Notes: a model not told the origin generated them from the sequence alone. A stretch of DNA of 64,000 bases from Bolinopsis microptera (GCF_026151205.1 NC_087072.1:24889799-24953798); one strand, 5' to 3'; positions 9,908 to 27,048 are shown, numbered from the stretch's first letter. A program made the numbers and translations.

Positions 9908-10070
9908 AAAGCTTTGATTGACGATCATGTCAACCCATCGAGATCGTTGCTCTGCGAAGCAAAGCAACGATCGACGATGCGAAGCAAAAATGCGAAGCAA
10001 AAATGCGAAGCAAGAATGCTAGTTCGCGAGGCGCGTCGAAGTGGCGAAGTCCTCCAAAAAAAGCTTTGAT
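9908..10070 (+). mobile_element. Short hairpin element, copy 3
   Basis: A third, separate copy of the element at 8611-8871, with the same core (TCGAGATCGTTGCTCTGCG, GAATGCTAGTT, GGCGCGTCGAAGTGGCG, TCCTCC). It is flanked by an 11-bp direct repeat AAAGCTTTGAT (9908-9918, 10060-10070), different from CAAATAC of copies 1 and 2. A triple ATGCGAAGCAA expansion lies inside it. Different flanking repeats at different copies argue for mobility. Confidence 0.62.
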
Positions 10071-10487
10071 AAACGAAAAATCATCAAAATATTAAAAAAG
10101 ATTTTGGAAGATTTTTAAAAAGGAGCTTTTGATCTGCCATTCCCTTCACCTCTCCATGTGCTTTTGCGCCGATTGCACCACTCATGGGCAAGGCCCATTA
10201 GTGGTGTATTTGGCCGATCTACCTCGAAAAGAATTATTTGAAGTGGCTAGTAATGCATCGTGCTTCATAACAACCAATTATCGTGAAACAACTACCGTAT
10301 TTTTTTAAATGCGGCAATTTTCAGAGAAAAATTCGTATGCGAATTTAGTTCGAATAATACCAAATACTAAATAGTAAGATTATTCAAACAATATACACAT
10401 AATATAACAATTACCCTATATAAAAATTCAATATAAATTCAATAGAAAACTAAATAAACACCCTTTAAGTAGTATAAGTAAGCCAGT
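10071..10487. other. No gene seen
   Basis: AT-rich spacer; nothing recognised. Confidence 0.4.
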
Positions 10488-10811
10488 TTAAAGAACTGGC
10501 TCCAAATTTATATCTAATTCTGCTATTTTTACTGCACTACTACTTTTTAACCCTCTCTCTCCTCTAAGAGCTATGACTGTTGTTCTCAAAAGGTCAAATC
10601 TTACTCTCTTCCTAATAAATGTCATTGCCTCACTATATCGTTGGCCTGATTTCCTAGAAAGTTTATCCGCTAATTTCTTGAAGAACTTATTAGCTTCCCT
10701 TCCCATACCCCCAGTGGTTGATAGGACTATCGGTGTAAACGTCCCATGTTCCACTTCTACAATCCTTTTATTGTATAAATTCTTTTTCTGTCTCTCGTGG
10801 CTATTGTACAT
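10488..10811 (-). pseudogene. Retroelement polyprotein C-terminal fragment
   Basis: A 107-codon frame containing VEHGTFTPIVLSTTGGMGRE, then FFKKLADKLS, YSEAMTFIRKRVRFDLLR and TTVIALRG. From memory, this pattern (E-x-GTFTPLV, GGMG, a helix with IRxxxxFxLL, then LRGxR) is the conserved tail of RT-encoding elements abundant in cnidarian, sponge and other marine invertebrate genomes. No RT core is seen next to it on either strand, so this is a truncated copy. I cannot name the family precisely and do not claim a domestic function. Confidence 0.55.
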
Positions 10812-11804
10812 AGTGGTTGGAGATCCAATAATACCAAATACTGAATATGTTTAGTGCGAATTTCACAGCATTGATCATAAAATCCTGATTACATTCCTGG
10901 TTACTCTACTCCGTGTTCAGTATTTTCAAGTAAATTAGTAGGACACAGTCCAGCTTTGTGCTGGCATGAACCAGAAATCTGATAATTTGTATTACATATT
11001 CTCATATTACATGTCAGGATTCATCAGAAGTTCAAAAGCCTAGCGATTACAAAATTCAGATAACATTACTGATTACTCTTTTATGCTGTTTTCAAGTAAA
11101 TTAGCGGTTCTGACACAGTTTGCCCCTTGAAGTCCAAATTTACCTTTCTCATTGCTAAAATTCATTCCTTAAAACAAATTTTCCAAAAATGTTTCTAGAT
11201 TCTCCCTCCTTGCATGTTGCACCATCTTTGAGAGTGAGACCTGTTACTGTAGGCATATTTTTCAAAATTTGAAGGACTTTTTCTTTGACCCTTAAATTGG
11301 CACAACAAAATCTTACTGGATTTATCATTTCAAATTGCTAGATTTCAATTCTGGAAGCAAATTTCCCGAAATTGCATTTAAAATCGTATTTTTTTTAATC
11401 GTTCTTGAAACTGTGTTTGAAAATTATTTTTATGGCCAAATTGCTCAGGCTATGACCAAAGCGTGTGCTAAATTTGAAAACCTCTGAGATTTTGGTCCCC
11501 TCACGAAGAAAATTATTCCTACACCCCTGCTTAATATTGTATCAAATAAAATGTATGACAATTCCGTTTTGTGCTGATCATTGTTTAATTTTTATAGATG
11601 CGTCTAAAAACAAGTTTGAATTATGAAGAAAAATGATGAAAAAACTGATGAACAAATTGAATAGAACCGCTGCTGCCTTAACCTTCCTACCAGGTTCATT
11701 CTTTCGATCTTTAATACAAAACTGATTTTGCTATCTTACTTTTGAATATATTGGAAGTCTACTGATTACCTCAATTAAATAACGAGTTTTCTTTCGTTAA
11801 CCAG
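10812..11804. other. AT-rich spacer upstream of the visible PDP exons
   Basis: Two diverged direct copies of a segment containing TTTTCAAGTAAATTAG lie near 10920-10960 and 11085-11110. They may be an old duplication. Upstream exons of the phosphatase (mitochondrial targeting region) may be here or further left, but none could be identified. Confidence 0.4.
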
Positions 11805-14800
11805 CTTTGAGAAAGTTTGATCCGGAAGAGAAAGACAAAGCATTCTATCTATTGAAAAGGTATACTAGTGTAGAACTTTACTCTTTGCATTTCGACGGAA
11901 CATTATTTATACAGTCTTTGTGATAATCATTCTATACATTCTGTATGTTAGCATCCATGAATTAATTTCGCCGCAATTTTGAATCAGAATGCTTCCCTCA
12001 ATGATTGTAAATATAGTTCATTCTACAGGCATGTGCACAATACCAGAAGATTTAGACTTTCTGAAATAAACAAAAACTATTTGGAGAGAGAGGAAAACAA
12101 ATGTCAGATTCAGACCTCTGATCTGCTTTATTATGAGAGTAATCAGTTACCCAGCAATGAACCATGCGAAGATAGGTTATTAGGTAAAGTTTTTAAGTGG
12201 AACAAATTATATATGTTCTTAACTATGTAAAGTATGGATACATAATCTCAGTGATCAAACGTATTATTCCATTTGAATGAACCTGTTTTCCCAATATTAT
12301 TCACAAACATGTTCTGTTAAACAACTAATTCCCTTTCCCATAATACAGTTGCTCAAGTGGCAGGAACGGAAACATGCATATTCAGTGTGATAGACGGACA
12401 CGGTGGATGGCAGTGCGCACACGCTATAAAGCACAGACTGCCGTATTACCTGGCACTGTACATGTTAGAGGGGGCCGAGCTGACCTGGAGGAATCCCATG
12501 ACAAGGGAAGACTGGGTGGGTACCAATTAGCAAACAATAAAATTTAATTATAATTTAAGTTTAGTAACCACTTATCAGTACTCAGAGTGGATACCAGATA
12601 ATCCTAAATAGAAATAGACTTATTATATATTAGACAACTTACTAGTTTATACTCTTTGACATTCAGAATAATGTCTCTATTTACCAATAATTTTACCACC
12701 TAGATACTGCCGATACAAGGAGACGATTACAACCTATGGTTGGAGGACTACGTGTTTGACTTGAGAACAGCCCAGAGCTTCACCCACCGTTACAACAGAA
12801 AAATGCTGCAAAACGAGCTTCTCAGTGTCAACTCACAATTAGCCCTCGCTTTTGAGGTATTAAAGTGTAATTAGAGTGTTGTCTAAAATACAAACGATGT
12901 GTTCATCATTCAATCACAGATAATATTATATCAATCACAAATTACGCTATTCAAAAACATAAAAATTTATCAATGGTTTTACGAAAAGGAAAAACTGTCA
13001 ACTATAGTTAACTAAAGTTAATGGTTGAGATTTATTTTAACCAAATTATACTCCCTCTTCTAATCTTCTGTTTGTCAAATTGGCACAACTAGCAAGCCGG
13101 GTCCGTTGTGAATAATGATAGTTGATATGCTTGTCACAAACACCTGACTATAATCATGATAATTACTTACAGGATTTAGACGAAGACATAGGAACAGAAG
13201 CGATCCCAGAAGAACAGCGAATCACAAAAGATACAGTGTCGCGACTAGTAACAGCAAGTTCGGGTGCTTGTTGCTGCACAGCAGTTGTTAAAGATGGCAC
13301 AGTGCATGTGGCGGGCCTGGGAGATTGCCGTGCTGTACTAGGTAGGACTAATTGTGACATTTCTTAATATATGTTACTCATAAAACCATACTTCATAAAA
13401 TTCTAAGTTCTTATGTACATGTTTATTGTTCATGAGTCGCTTTAGATGGCTTGAACTGAATCTTTGGATTTTGAGTTCTTTTTGGCTATAAAGCGATGTA
13501 TAAATTCTAGTTATTATTATTTTTATTAAATGTGTATTTTTACTGTCATGAAGATGTAATTAGGTGAGACCGAGCTAATAGGTAACACGAGGGAATAGTC
13601 GTTACCAGTGCGCGGCTTTATCTGTAAACTACAGGTAACGACTATTAGCTCGGTCTCGCCTATTAGCTCGGTCTCACCTAGTACATCTTAACGACAGTTA
13701 GGGATCTGCTAAAACAATGTTACAAGTTTCACCGATCTTGTTCCGAGTTTTGCGATATTTCAAAAACTATCGACTATAAAGACAATCTGGGATTGCATGA
13801 TGCATCCGGCGAGTGTGACATTGGTTTAAGGTGATCTATCCTAATATTGTAATTTTGTTAGTGTCGTTTAAATTGATAGGTGATTTGTCGGTCCCTTTAT
13901 TTATACAACTTTGCAAGATAACTCTATAAACTTACACTTCTCAGATATCTTGTTAGCTTGTTTCCAATAAACGAATAGCTCAGCTAGCTGCTAGTGGTGA
14001 CACTAATCGTCACTAGCTTCATGCTAATTGCAGAGGTGCTGTGTACAATACCAATGTTTCAACGTTACAATACCAACAGAGCTTTCAGAGTGTGCAATCA
14101 ATCTTCAGTGTGCAATCAATCTGGAGTGTGCAATCAATCTCAGTGTGCAATCAATCTCAGTGTGCAATCAATCTCAGTGTGCAATCAATCTTTTCGCTTG
14201 TGAGTTGATATCAGTTGTCTCTTATCAGTAAATAGGTAATTGCACTGCCTTTTACTGTGCAGCTTTGCTATACACGAAGTATACACAATATGGAATTTTC
14301 GGTCAGTACACTTCACGAACTGGAGAAACAGATTGAGGACTTATCAGACTCGGTTTTAGCGAATCTTAATTGCAGAAAACTAGAGGACCTCACTCATGAC
14401 TTGTTCAAGCCAAAAGGCGTTACAAAGGATGTAATAACCGAAATAGTTTTGAAGATGGGGTCTATGATATGTAAATCGAGAAATGTTTTGAGATCAGCAG
14501 CAGAGACGCTTGACCAACAGAAATCAGAACAGATAAAAACTCAGAACGAGCTCATCCAATGCAAATCTGGTAAACTAGCTTCAGTGAAGGAGACAGTGAA
14601 AACAGAAATGAAACTGTTTACAGATGTTGTGAAGAATAACAGCGTAGCTTCTGATATCTCTCCAGCTAAAATCAAAATGGCTGTGAAATCGGCGATTACA
14701 GAAGATGATCGGTCGAAAAACTTTATCATCTTCGGGGCCCCAGAACAGCTCGAATGTGAAGAGCAAGAAATGAACGAACGGGATCTTGTGGGTGATATTT

Positions 14801-17767
14801 GGGGTTTTATGAAGTTCATTGGAAGGCCGACTATATCAAACATTGAGAGAGTGGGAGTAAAGAAGTCTGACAGCCCTCGATCACGGCCGATAAAAGTTAC
14901 TTTGTGAGATCCTGAAATTGTACGTGAATTTCTGAGCAGAGCAAAAGTCTTGAAATCGGTTGATGTGGCAGACTACAATTTCAACTACAACAAACTCTAC
15001 TTATCTCCAGACAGGTCGCAGGATGAGCGAATCTCTCGCCAAAAGCTCGTACAGGAAATGAAAGAGGGAATCAAGAAGGACCCGAGCAAGAAATATTACA
15101 TAAAAAACAACAAAGTTTGTGTCGCTGAGTGACTAATTATTTGAGAAAGTCAAGCATTTGTGTATGTGTGTGACGTTAATTTCATGGAGTTAAAACTTTT
15201 TGTATAACTGAGAACAGAGGTTAGAGGAACTACTGATAAGAGTATGATTAGACTGTGTTGCGTTATCAGTTGACTTTTTGCATCACTCTTCTAGATTATA
15301 CGTAATAGGGTAACTTAGTTATAGAATAGGATTTTAGTTGTTGCAAGCATTGCACTAAGGTTTTAAGTTAGGTAAGTAGGCCACGAACTGTTGAGCAAAC
15401 TGGGCTGGAAGCCCAAGCAATATGCAGTTCTGGTCTTGAGGCTATTTTACAATGTTTTATAACATGTGCTTGCAACTAGATCTTGAATGTCGCGTGCCCC
15501 ACGGGGATTTAATTTATTCATACAATTTATTATATATTGGTTCCAAAGCCCTTATGGGTACCAGCAAAAACTGGTTTTCAAACAAGTTAAATGTAAAATT
15601 ATCTAATTAACACATAACTAACCAGCTAATATTGTAATATAAATATTACTCCTTCATAAATATTACTCCTTCATAAAGCTCTCCATGCTCAGGTTCGTTA
15701 ACCCCGGAAGGGAACATGCGTGCCACCGTGCTCACGGAGGAACACAGAACATACAACCCGATTGAGCGCGAGCGCCTCATCCGCGAACACCCCCATGAAG
15801 ATGAGGATATCATGTTCTTTGATGAGCGCCTCTGTGGAATTTTACAGGTTCGTACTTGTGCAGATTTGGTGTTTCTGAGTGTAAATGGTATATGTGTACA
15901 TGGTATGTCGCAAATCGTTTGTGTATAATGTGTTTAATTTGCTGTTGACTCACTACTGAGTACTGACTCAGGATAGTTTGTTGACTTTCAGGACAAGTTG
16001 CTAATGAGAATTCTGTCAGAATGATAGATCAAACTATTTCCATATTTTGTTGGATTGAGCTTAGTGTGTTTTATCGAAACAGTAATTAGATTGTTGAGAT
16101 CGTAGAATGTACATTATACTGTAGTGACCTTTCTACAAATCAATACCGGTTGGCATCTGCACAAAAATTTAAATGTCACGCCGGTTGTGCTTGAGTGGTA
16201 GTGTTACTGCCGTTTTATATTTCAAATATATCACACCGGTTGTAAATGGTGGAGGAAGCTTCACTGTCGCTTTAAATATAGATATAATAACAAGCGTAAC
16301 GTGATCATTAAGCCCGCAATAAGGCTTGTATTGCCACAAGTTACACAATACACATAATATTAATACATAATTGTTATTGAATTCTACAAATGTGCCCAAA
16401 GTAACAGCGTATGTATCCGATCAACACGTATCTGTGTTCTTATAATAAGTGCACTTAGCGACAATATCCAGACACTGTAAGGAAGGGAGGCGAGGCTGAT
16501 TGTATTAAAAATAAAGGGGAACACCTTACTACAGGGTGTTTCAAGACTCTTGTCCAAATTTTGGAGGCCAGCTGAAGTCTGTTTTCCCTGACATCAGTAT
16601 TTTCCTATATATAATATATACCTATATTATATGCTATGTTGTGTAATATGTATCATAGATATTATGTAGATTGTAAAATGTAAATAAACGAAAACCCTAC
16701 TATGTTGGGTACGTTGGCCGTTGGGTACTATGTCATGTTATGTATCATGAATGCAACAGTTGGGTATCTCATTGAAACAGTAACTTTTAAATAGTTCTTA
16801 GATTTGGTGCCCTTCACACTCTTACTTCAGCCTACCCGAGCGTTTGGTGATGTGTCCCTGAAGTGGAGCGCGCGCGAGAAGGTTCTCATGCAGTACGTGT
16901 TCGACGATCCTGCCTACGTTCCCAACTACATCTCGCCCCCCTACTTGTCCTGCACTCCTGACGTGCGCTCCACTCAACTCGACCAAAACTCTCAGTTCCT
17001 CATTATCGCTACAGGTTTCACTTTCAATTCTTACTCTTGATTTCACTTACACAGCTGCCCTCGTTAAGTTGTTTGTATCTTACACTTGAGTTTTAAGTAG
17101 AATTCCTTTGGTCGGCACCGCTTGTTATCGGACTGTAACAATTTGTAATAAGCAGAATTTGCGGCAAGCACTGTACAATGCGTAGTGTAGATATTCATCC
17201 ACGTCCATTGTAATTTGTACGTGGCTTGTTCTACTGTGACAACTACGATCATTAATTTTATAATGCTATGTTTAATCTTATGTTTATCATAATATGCATC
17301 CACTTGGTTAGACCGGAGTTAATGAAGTGTGTTGACTGTTGCTGAAATTAATTTCAACCACACTCAACACTGCATCGATCTTCCTTCTCTTATTTAAATT
17401 AAACTTCCGACTATTCGCTTACTGTAGCTACTAGCTAGGAAAGCCATCCTATAATAATGTCCTTAAAGTCCTGATTTTTGTCCTTTATTACATGTAGAGT
17501 ATCGAAAAGTGCCGTGTGTTTTGACAGGGCTAGCTTGAACTAAAACATTTTTCAGATGGTCTATGGGACGGCATGAGTGACGATGAAAGTGTGAAACTTA
17601 TACAGAACAAACCATCTGATGTAAACAGCGCTACATGGCTCATACAGAACTCGCTGGCCCAGCACAACGAAAAGAGATTGTCTAAAATACTTAGTATTCC
17701 TCCAGGACCCATATGTAGAAACGTTAGGGACGATATTTCAGTCATCGTTATTTATTTTAATACATGA
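11805..17767 (+). CDS. PDP1: Pyruvate dehydrogenase [acetyl-transferring] phosphatase (PP2C family), 5' end missing
   Basis: Mitochondrial PP2C phosphatase that reactivates pyruvate dehydrogenase by dephosphorylating E1alpha. Exons inferred from GT-AG sites and matching phases: 11805-11859, 12029-12183, 12349-12515, 12704-12856, 13173-13341, 15693-15847, 16831-17014, 17556-17767 (stop TGA). Motifs in order: YESNQLPSNEPCEDR (PDP-type N-terminal motif), FSVIDGHGGWQCAH (metal-binding DGHG), GLGDCRAVLG, PTRAFGDVSLKWS, PPYLSCTPDV, ATDGLWD, and RDDISVIVIYF at the C-terminus. Metal-ligand aspartates are all present. The targeting peptide and first exon(s) were not found, and the 11805 exon is the weakest call. 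PDP1 or PDP2 cannot be told apart, so the symbol means the family. Convergent with CK2alpha. Confidence 0.88.
13551..13689. mobile_element. Small MITE with nested hairpins in a PDP intron
   Basis: A 139-bp palindromic element. Outer arms of about 31 bp (13551-13582 and 13659-13689) share AGGTGAGACCGAGCTAATAG. An inner perfect 13-bp pair AATAGTCGTTACC / GGTAACGACTATT lies at 13594-13606 and 13634-13646. The right side carries a tandem copy of CTATTAGCTCGGTCTC. Non-coding; a foldback MITE by structure. Confidence 0.65.
14085..14192 (+). repeat. 17-18 bp tandem repeat ahead of the ORF1 remnant
   Basis: Six to seven units of CAGTGTGCAATCAATCT. They sit about 100 bp upstream of the ORF1-like frame and could be the tandemly repeated 5' UTR of that element. 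LINE 5' UTRs often carry such repeats. Confidence 0.75.
14290..15132 (+). pseudogene. LINE ORF1-like protein, one in-frame stop, no ORF2
   Basis: A frame of about 280 codons with a single TGA at 14905-14907; the same frame continues to the stop at 15130-15132. The N-terminal half is heptad-like and charged (LEKQIEDLSDSVLANL, AAETLDQQKSEQIKTQNEL), consistent with a coiled coil. The second half looks like the RRM-type RNA-binding domain of LINE ORF1p: RSKNFIIFGAPEQ, ISNIERVGVKK, SRPIKVTL, then LYLSPDRSQDERISRQKL after the stop. It lies inside the intron between PDP exons 13173-13341 and 15693-15847, in the same orientation. No endonuclease or RT follows before the next exon, so this is an ORF1-only (half-LINE) remnant or a deleted copy. 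Confidence 0.65.
15133..15692. other. Rest of the PDP intron, possible 3' UTR of the ORF1 element
   Basis: About 560 bp with no ORF. A short GGGCTGGAAGCCC palindrome lies near 15400. A duplicated ATAAATATTACTCCTTCATAAA occurs just before the splice acceptor. No poly(A) end of the element could be fixed. Confidence 0.4.
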
Positions 17768-18066
17768 TAAATAATGTCATACAGCCGTTGCTATTTACGT
17801 ATCAAATACTATGAAAACCGTTTTCAATTGATTTTTCAATTCAAGGGATTAAGAATAGCTGTGTTATTTTAATGTGACCCGCTGTTTTAAGAAATATATT
17901 TAAACATTTTGTTGTGGATTATTCTAGTTTCAAGCTGTCGAAAGATATTATTTATAAATTGAAAACTGAACATTTTATACAGTTAGATTTTATTAAAATA
18001 TTGGTCTCATTATTTTCTTAATCGCATCAATAACATGAATAAGAATTGTTTATATTCACAAGCTGG
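17768..18066. other. PDP 3' flank
   Basis: AT-rich sequence after the stop. It holds A/T-rich hexamers resembling polyadenylation signals (for example AATAAT near 17770), but no convincing AATAAA within 100 bp. Confidence 0.35.
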
Positions 18067-18535
18067 CTTGTCCGTAAATGTGACATGTGCAGTGTGGAAT
18101 CAGCAATTATTCCAGTAGCAGGGAGGAGTTGAGTGTGCACTTCAGTGTATAGAGTTTTTTGCTGCTGAATTGGGTTTGCCTTTAAAAAATTTGGCGGCCA
18201 AATTCTGAAAAATGCACAGCAAATTTTAGAATTTGGCCGCCAAATTTTTTAAAGGCCTAACTTATAATTCCACTACAAAACTTAAGGTCGAAATGCGATT
18301 CTACGTTGGTTCTAAAAAATTTCATGAAAAAATATTGAAACCCTATTGAGTTCTATTGTTTTGAGCGAAATCAGTTTCGCAAATATCACGAACTGAGATA
18401 TGGGCGATTTCTTTCATTTGTTGGTCAACTGCTATCTCGAAACCAAGTTTCACTAAAAAATCAGGGTGAACCCAACTCCTCCATGCTACTGGAGTAATTC
18501 ATGATTCCACACAGCAAATGTCACATTTACGGACG
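18067..18535. mobile_element. MITE with about 60-bp terminal inverted repeats and an inner hairpin
   Basis: Left arm 18069-18131 begins GTCCGTAAATGTGACAT and pairs, with a few mismatches, with 18473-18534, which ends ATGTCACATTTACGGAC. Inside is a perfect 28-bp inverted repeat (18179-18206 and 18228-18255) around a loop of 21 bases. There is no ORF. A long TIR with a short non-coding core fits a foldback-type MITE. No clear target duplication was seen. It lies between the convergent PDP and CK2alpha genes. Confidence 0.72.
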
Positions 18536-19658
18536 TTCTGGAAAACGACTTGACGGAACACGCTTTGAAGATATCCTTGGCGAGAGAAGCGCGCACAAGA
18601 GATATTTTCGGCCTCTCTGCGCGCGCGCGGCACCGGCACGCCTTCGAAGGGAATTCTCTTATATCATGCCGCCGCCAACCGTGATGCCGGTTCTACTTCT
18701 AAACACTGTTTCTCAATTCTCTCATGATGGTTCACACCGATCTTTGCTTCCTAAGTAACCCGCGAAATCGATAGATCAACGTAATCAAGTCACCACATCC
18801 GAATTCTTTCGGAACAGTTGTTTCGACAATGGTGAACAATCAGTCAAGCGTGATATGAAGCGGGTTTAGTAGTAGCTCACAATCGGCGTACAAAAATATG
18901 AAATACAGACCCATATAGAAGATTTTTATTTCTTGGCATTCAGATTTAGTGATTTAAGACACCCATTCAAATTTCAAAGATGTTTGAAATATCGAAGTTT
19001 AGTTGATGATCGTTCACTCCTAGGCTAGCCCTACTCCGTAAGTACTAAGCATTTGTGATATGGCAACTATTGTGTTATGTGTAGACTCTTTTTTAACGCT
19101 TCTCCCAGGTGTATTAAATGTGAACCATCCCTTGAGATACTGTTTTTATTTATCGGACCCAGACCAATAGTTACATTACCGAACGGAAACGTTTCCGTGA
19201 ATTCACAATTGCTTCATGTTCATCCGTTTTCAATTAAAAATAATATCGATTCGTTATTCTGGTTTATAAAAATCAATTATATTTGTATTACAAATATAGC
19301 GCAACATAAATTTCCACCCAGACCAGTCAAGTCAACAGTCTAAAGAAACACCTTGACCCTAGAGCAGGCAACATACAACCAGTGCTTTTTATATTTGCAA
19401 ACTTTTTTTTCTTTCTAAAACACAGAACAAAAAAAATATTATTTTTTTACTTTCAGATGTTGGTGGGAAGTTAATAATGTCACTGGCAGGAATGTTGCTG
19501 AGAAAACACTAAATGCACACATGTAACATTGAGTCAATATAATGTGCGTCTCTGTACCCGTAACAACAACCATAAAACTGTTAATCATTAAGAGAATGTT
19601 AATGTTCTATCTGAATGAAGGAAGGCCCATTTTCTACAGGTTAAGACTTGAGTCCGTC
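18536..19658. other. Intergenic / CK2alpha copy A 3' UTR
   Basis: No gene seen. On the minus strand an AATAAA (19145-19150) lies about 510 bp after the CK2alpha stop and is a candidate polyadenylation signal. A GC-rich patch with repeated CGCG lies at 18580-18640. Confidence 0.4.
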
Positions 19659-24531
<4,873 letters not shown>

Positions 24532-24599
24532 CTGTGAGTTGGATATTCACCTGAAAAACAACTCATGTCAAAAACTCGATTTTGGTACAATTTAAGTAT

Positions 24600-24740
24600 C
24601 TTATTAGTGACCAATTAGTTACTAATGATAGGTTATTAGTGACCAATTAGTTACTAATGATAGGTTTATCTTATTAGTGACCAATTAGTTACTAATGATA
24701 GGTTTAATCTATTAGTGACCAATAGTTACTAAATATAGGT
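24600..24740. repeat. Tandem repeat upstream of CK2alpha copy A
   Basis: Four units of ATTAGTGACCAATTAGTTAC plus spacer. Copy B has a single unit at the corresponding place (near 51280), so length differs between the two copies. Confidence 0.75.
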
Positions 24741-25239
24741 ATTTATACCGCAGCTTAATCCTATAAACCCGACTTGGATGGAGGTTATTTTTGAAGAATG
24801 GAAATCAGTTCATTACCAGGAGAAGGCTTCAATTAACACTTGGTATCCGGTTACTGGTATTAGATACAAATGAAGAATGTTGTATTTGGTAAAAGTTATG
24901 CTCTGGTCTTACTGATAAGCGGTGTGAACACGGTTTGAGACAATGCAATTCAAATATCAACACAATGCAATCACATATCCCATAATATCGTAAATTTCCA
25001 AATCTTCATTAAGATGAGTCAATGGATGAATTATGCACAAACGAGTAGTGGTTCTGCGGAAATGTAAAAACACAACACGCGTGAAGGAGTGTAAGTCAAG
25101 ACGTGTGTAAGTACAGCTTGTTTTGGATATTAGTGTAGGGAGTAACTAGAGATAAGACTCAGATATTATACAGTTCACATTTAGTGAAGTACTGTGGCTT
25201 TAAGATACATATTAGGGTGTAAACCGTACGTGGGCATCA

Positions 25240-25740
25240 GAGAAAGTGGCTCTGAGACATTCGAGTGTGTTACTGTTACAGCGAGATATTTTAGTGTGGG
25301 TTACTGTGTATAGCTGAAATAATCGAGTGTGGTTACTGTTACAGCTGAGATTCGAGTGTGGTAGCTGTTACCGCTGAGATATTGATGTGGTATACTGTTT
25401 ATTAGCTGAAGATATTTGAGTGTGGTTACTGTTACAGCTGAGATATTTGAGTGTGGTAACTGTTACAGCTGAGATATTTGAGTGTGGTTACTGTTCAGCT
25501 GAGATAGTTGAGTGTGGTTACTGTTAACAGCTTGAGATAATCGAGTGTGGTATACTGTTATAGCTGAGATATTGAGTGTGGTGTACTGTTACAGCTGAGA
25601 TATTTGAGTGTGGTTACTGTTACATCTGAGTTATTCGATGTGGATGCTGTTACGCCTGAGATATTTGATGTGGGTTATGTTACAGCTGAGATATTCGAGT
25701 GTGGTTACTGTACAGCGAGATATTTTAGTGAGGTCAGTCA
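25240..25740. repeat. 31-bp minisatellite 5' of CK2alpha copy A (degraded reading)
   Basis: About 15 irregular units of GAGTGTGGTTACTGTTACAG plus CTGAGATATTC, with many one-base gains and losses. The inverse array in copy B (50060-50770) is nearly perfect, so much of the irregularity here may be base-calling error. Confidence 0.8.
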
Positions 25741-27040
25741 GCATACCTAGAAATAAAAACAAATATTTGTTTCCGAAAAATGAGACATTAATGTCTATTT
25801 ATTTCAACAGGGCTGTGTCACATAATATGCAAGTCAAAAGGAGGACATGCTAAAAATATGCTGAGTTCAAGCTTTAATACAACCTTATATCGATTTTGAT
25901 AGGCAATATTTGTCATGAGGAGTTTGAATAATCTTCCCTTCACTAGGCTTTGAATAGGCCTCATAATGAACGACACATCACTTACTGAGATCACTAAGAA
26001 TGATATTTAATCAAATACGGATCACTATATTGATCACAATAATAAAATAGTGTGAGAAAAGCTAAGATACCGTTGAGACCGATCAGATGGTTTCACGGCA
26101 ATCAGGGACCTTCCAGCACCTTCATGTCCAGCATAAGCTCCAATATTTCCGAACGCTCTCACTGTACCTACACACGGCCAGATAAGACAGTACCAGACGA
26201 TTTAAGAGTAAGAAGATAAGATCACCAAACCGATACAAACTACAGCAAATGACGAAGACAAGGCCGTACTAAAGCTACCGCCCCAGGGTTCCTAGATACG
26301 AATACGACGGAAGTTACACGACTACACTTGTACACCACATGAGTTGCAGAGAGGTTCTGTCTTATTACTGTAACCCAGACTGTCGGGAAACACGCGCAGA
26401 AAGAGATCAGACTAGAATTAAAAGGATCTTATATAATAACACGGATAGAACAACAAGAATGCAACTCGCTCTCTCATCTCTCCCTCTCTCTGAATACACA
26501 CCTGGTTGGAGTCCCCCCACCCCCCCCCCATCACTTCCAACCCAGCATTTCCTCCCTGCATCTTTCTATTAGTTTGTGCAGTAGAAAAAGGGAGCAGATG
26601 ATGAGCTAGTACCTGAGCAACCTGCAAATGTATCATATCTCAGCAGTGGTGTGGAGAAAGGGCACACGAGATGCAGACACGGACTTAACGTATATCAGGC
26701 TTATCATCAATCATCGACCTCGTTCAAGCTGGTATTGGACCAAAATAACTAGCCGAGTCATGGGAATGTATCTGGGTAGTTGATTTGTGGTACTGATTAC
26801 ACTGTTTATTTTCTCCTGTTTCAGCCCAGTTTTGCAGCCTCTGTATCAGTAAACTTATTGTAGTGCTAGTGCTGGGCTGGACACTGGAATCGGCGATTAT
26901 CTAATGAAAGTGGGTAGTGTTATATAGTTGAGGGAGGTCAGCGATGGAAGTCTTGTCTGGGAAAACACATGTGTCGGATCCAAGTACCGGTGTAACCTGG
27001 ATCCCAATGAGAATTGCCTGGCCAGCGGAGACACGACCTG
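25741..27040. other. 5' flank of CK2alpha copy A
   Basis: No ORF with protein features. The (CT)n stretch near 26465-26495 is the short counterpart of the long (GA)n tract at 49011-49120 in copy B. A poly-C run lies at 26515-26530. Confidence 0.4.
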
Positions 27041-27048
27041 TTTTTAGG

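Noticed and set aside
13994-14231. Repeat proteins rich in Cys-Asn-Gln-Ser and Ala-Ile-Asn-Leu
   Set aside because: Translations of the 17-18 bp tandem repeat in two frames.
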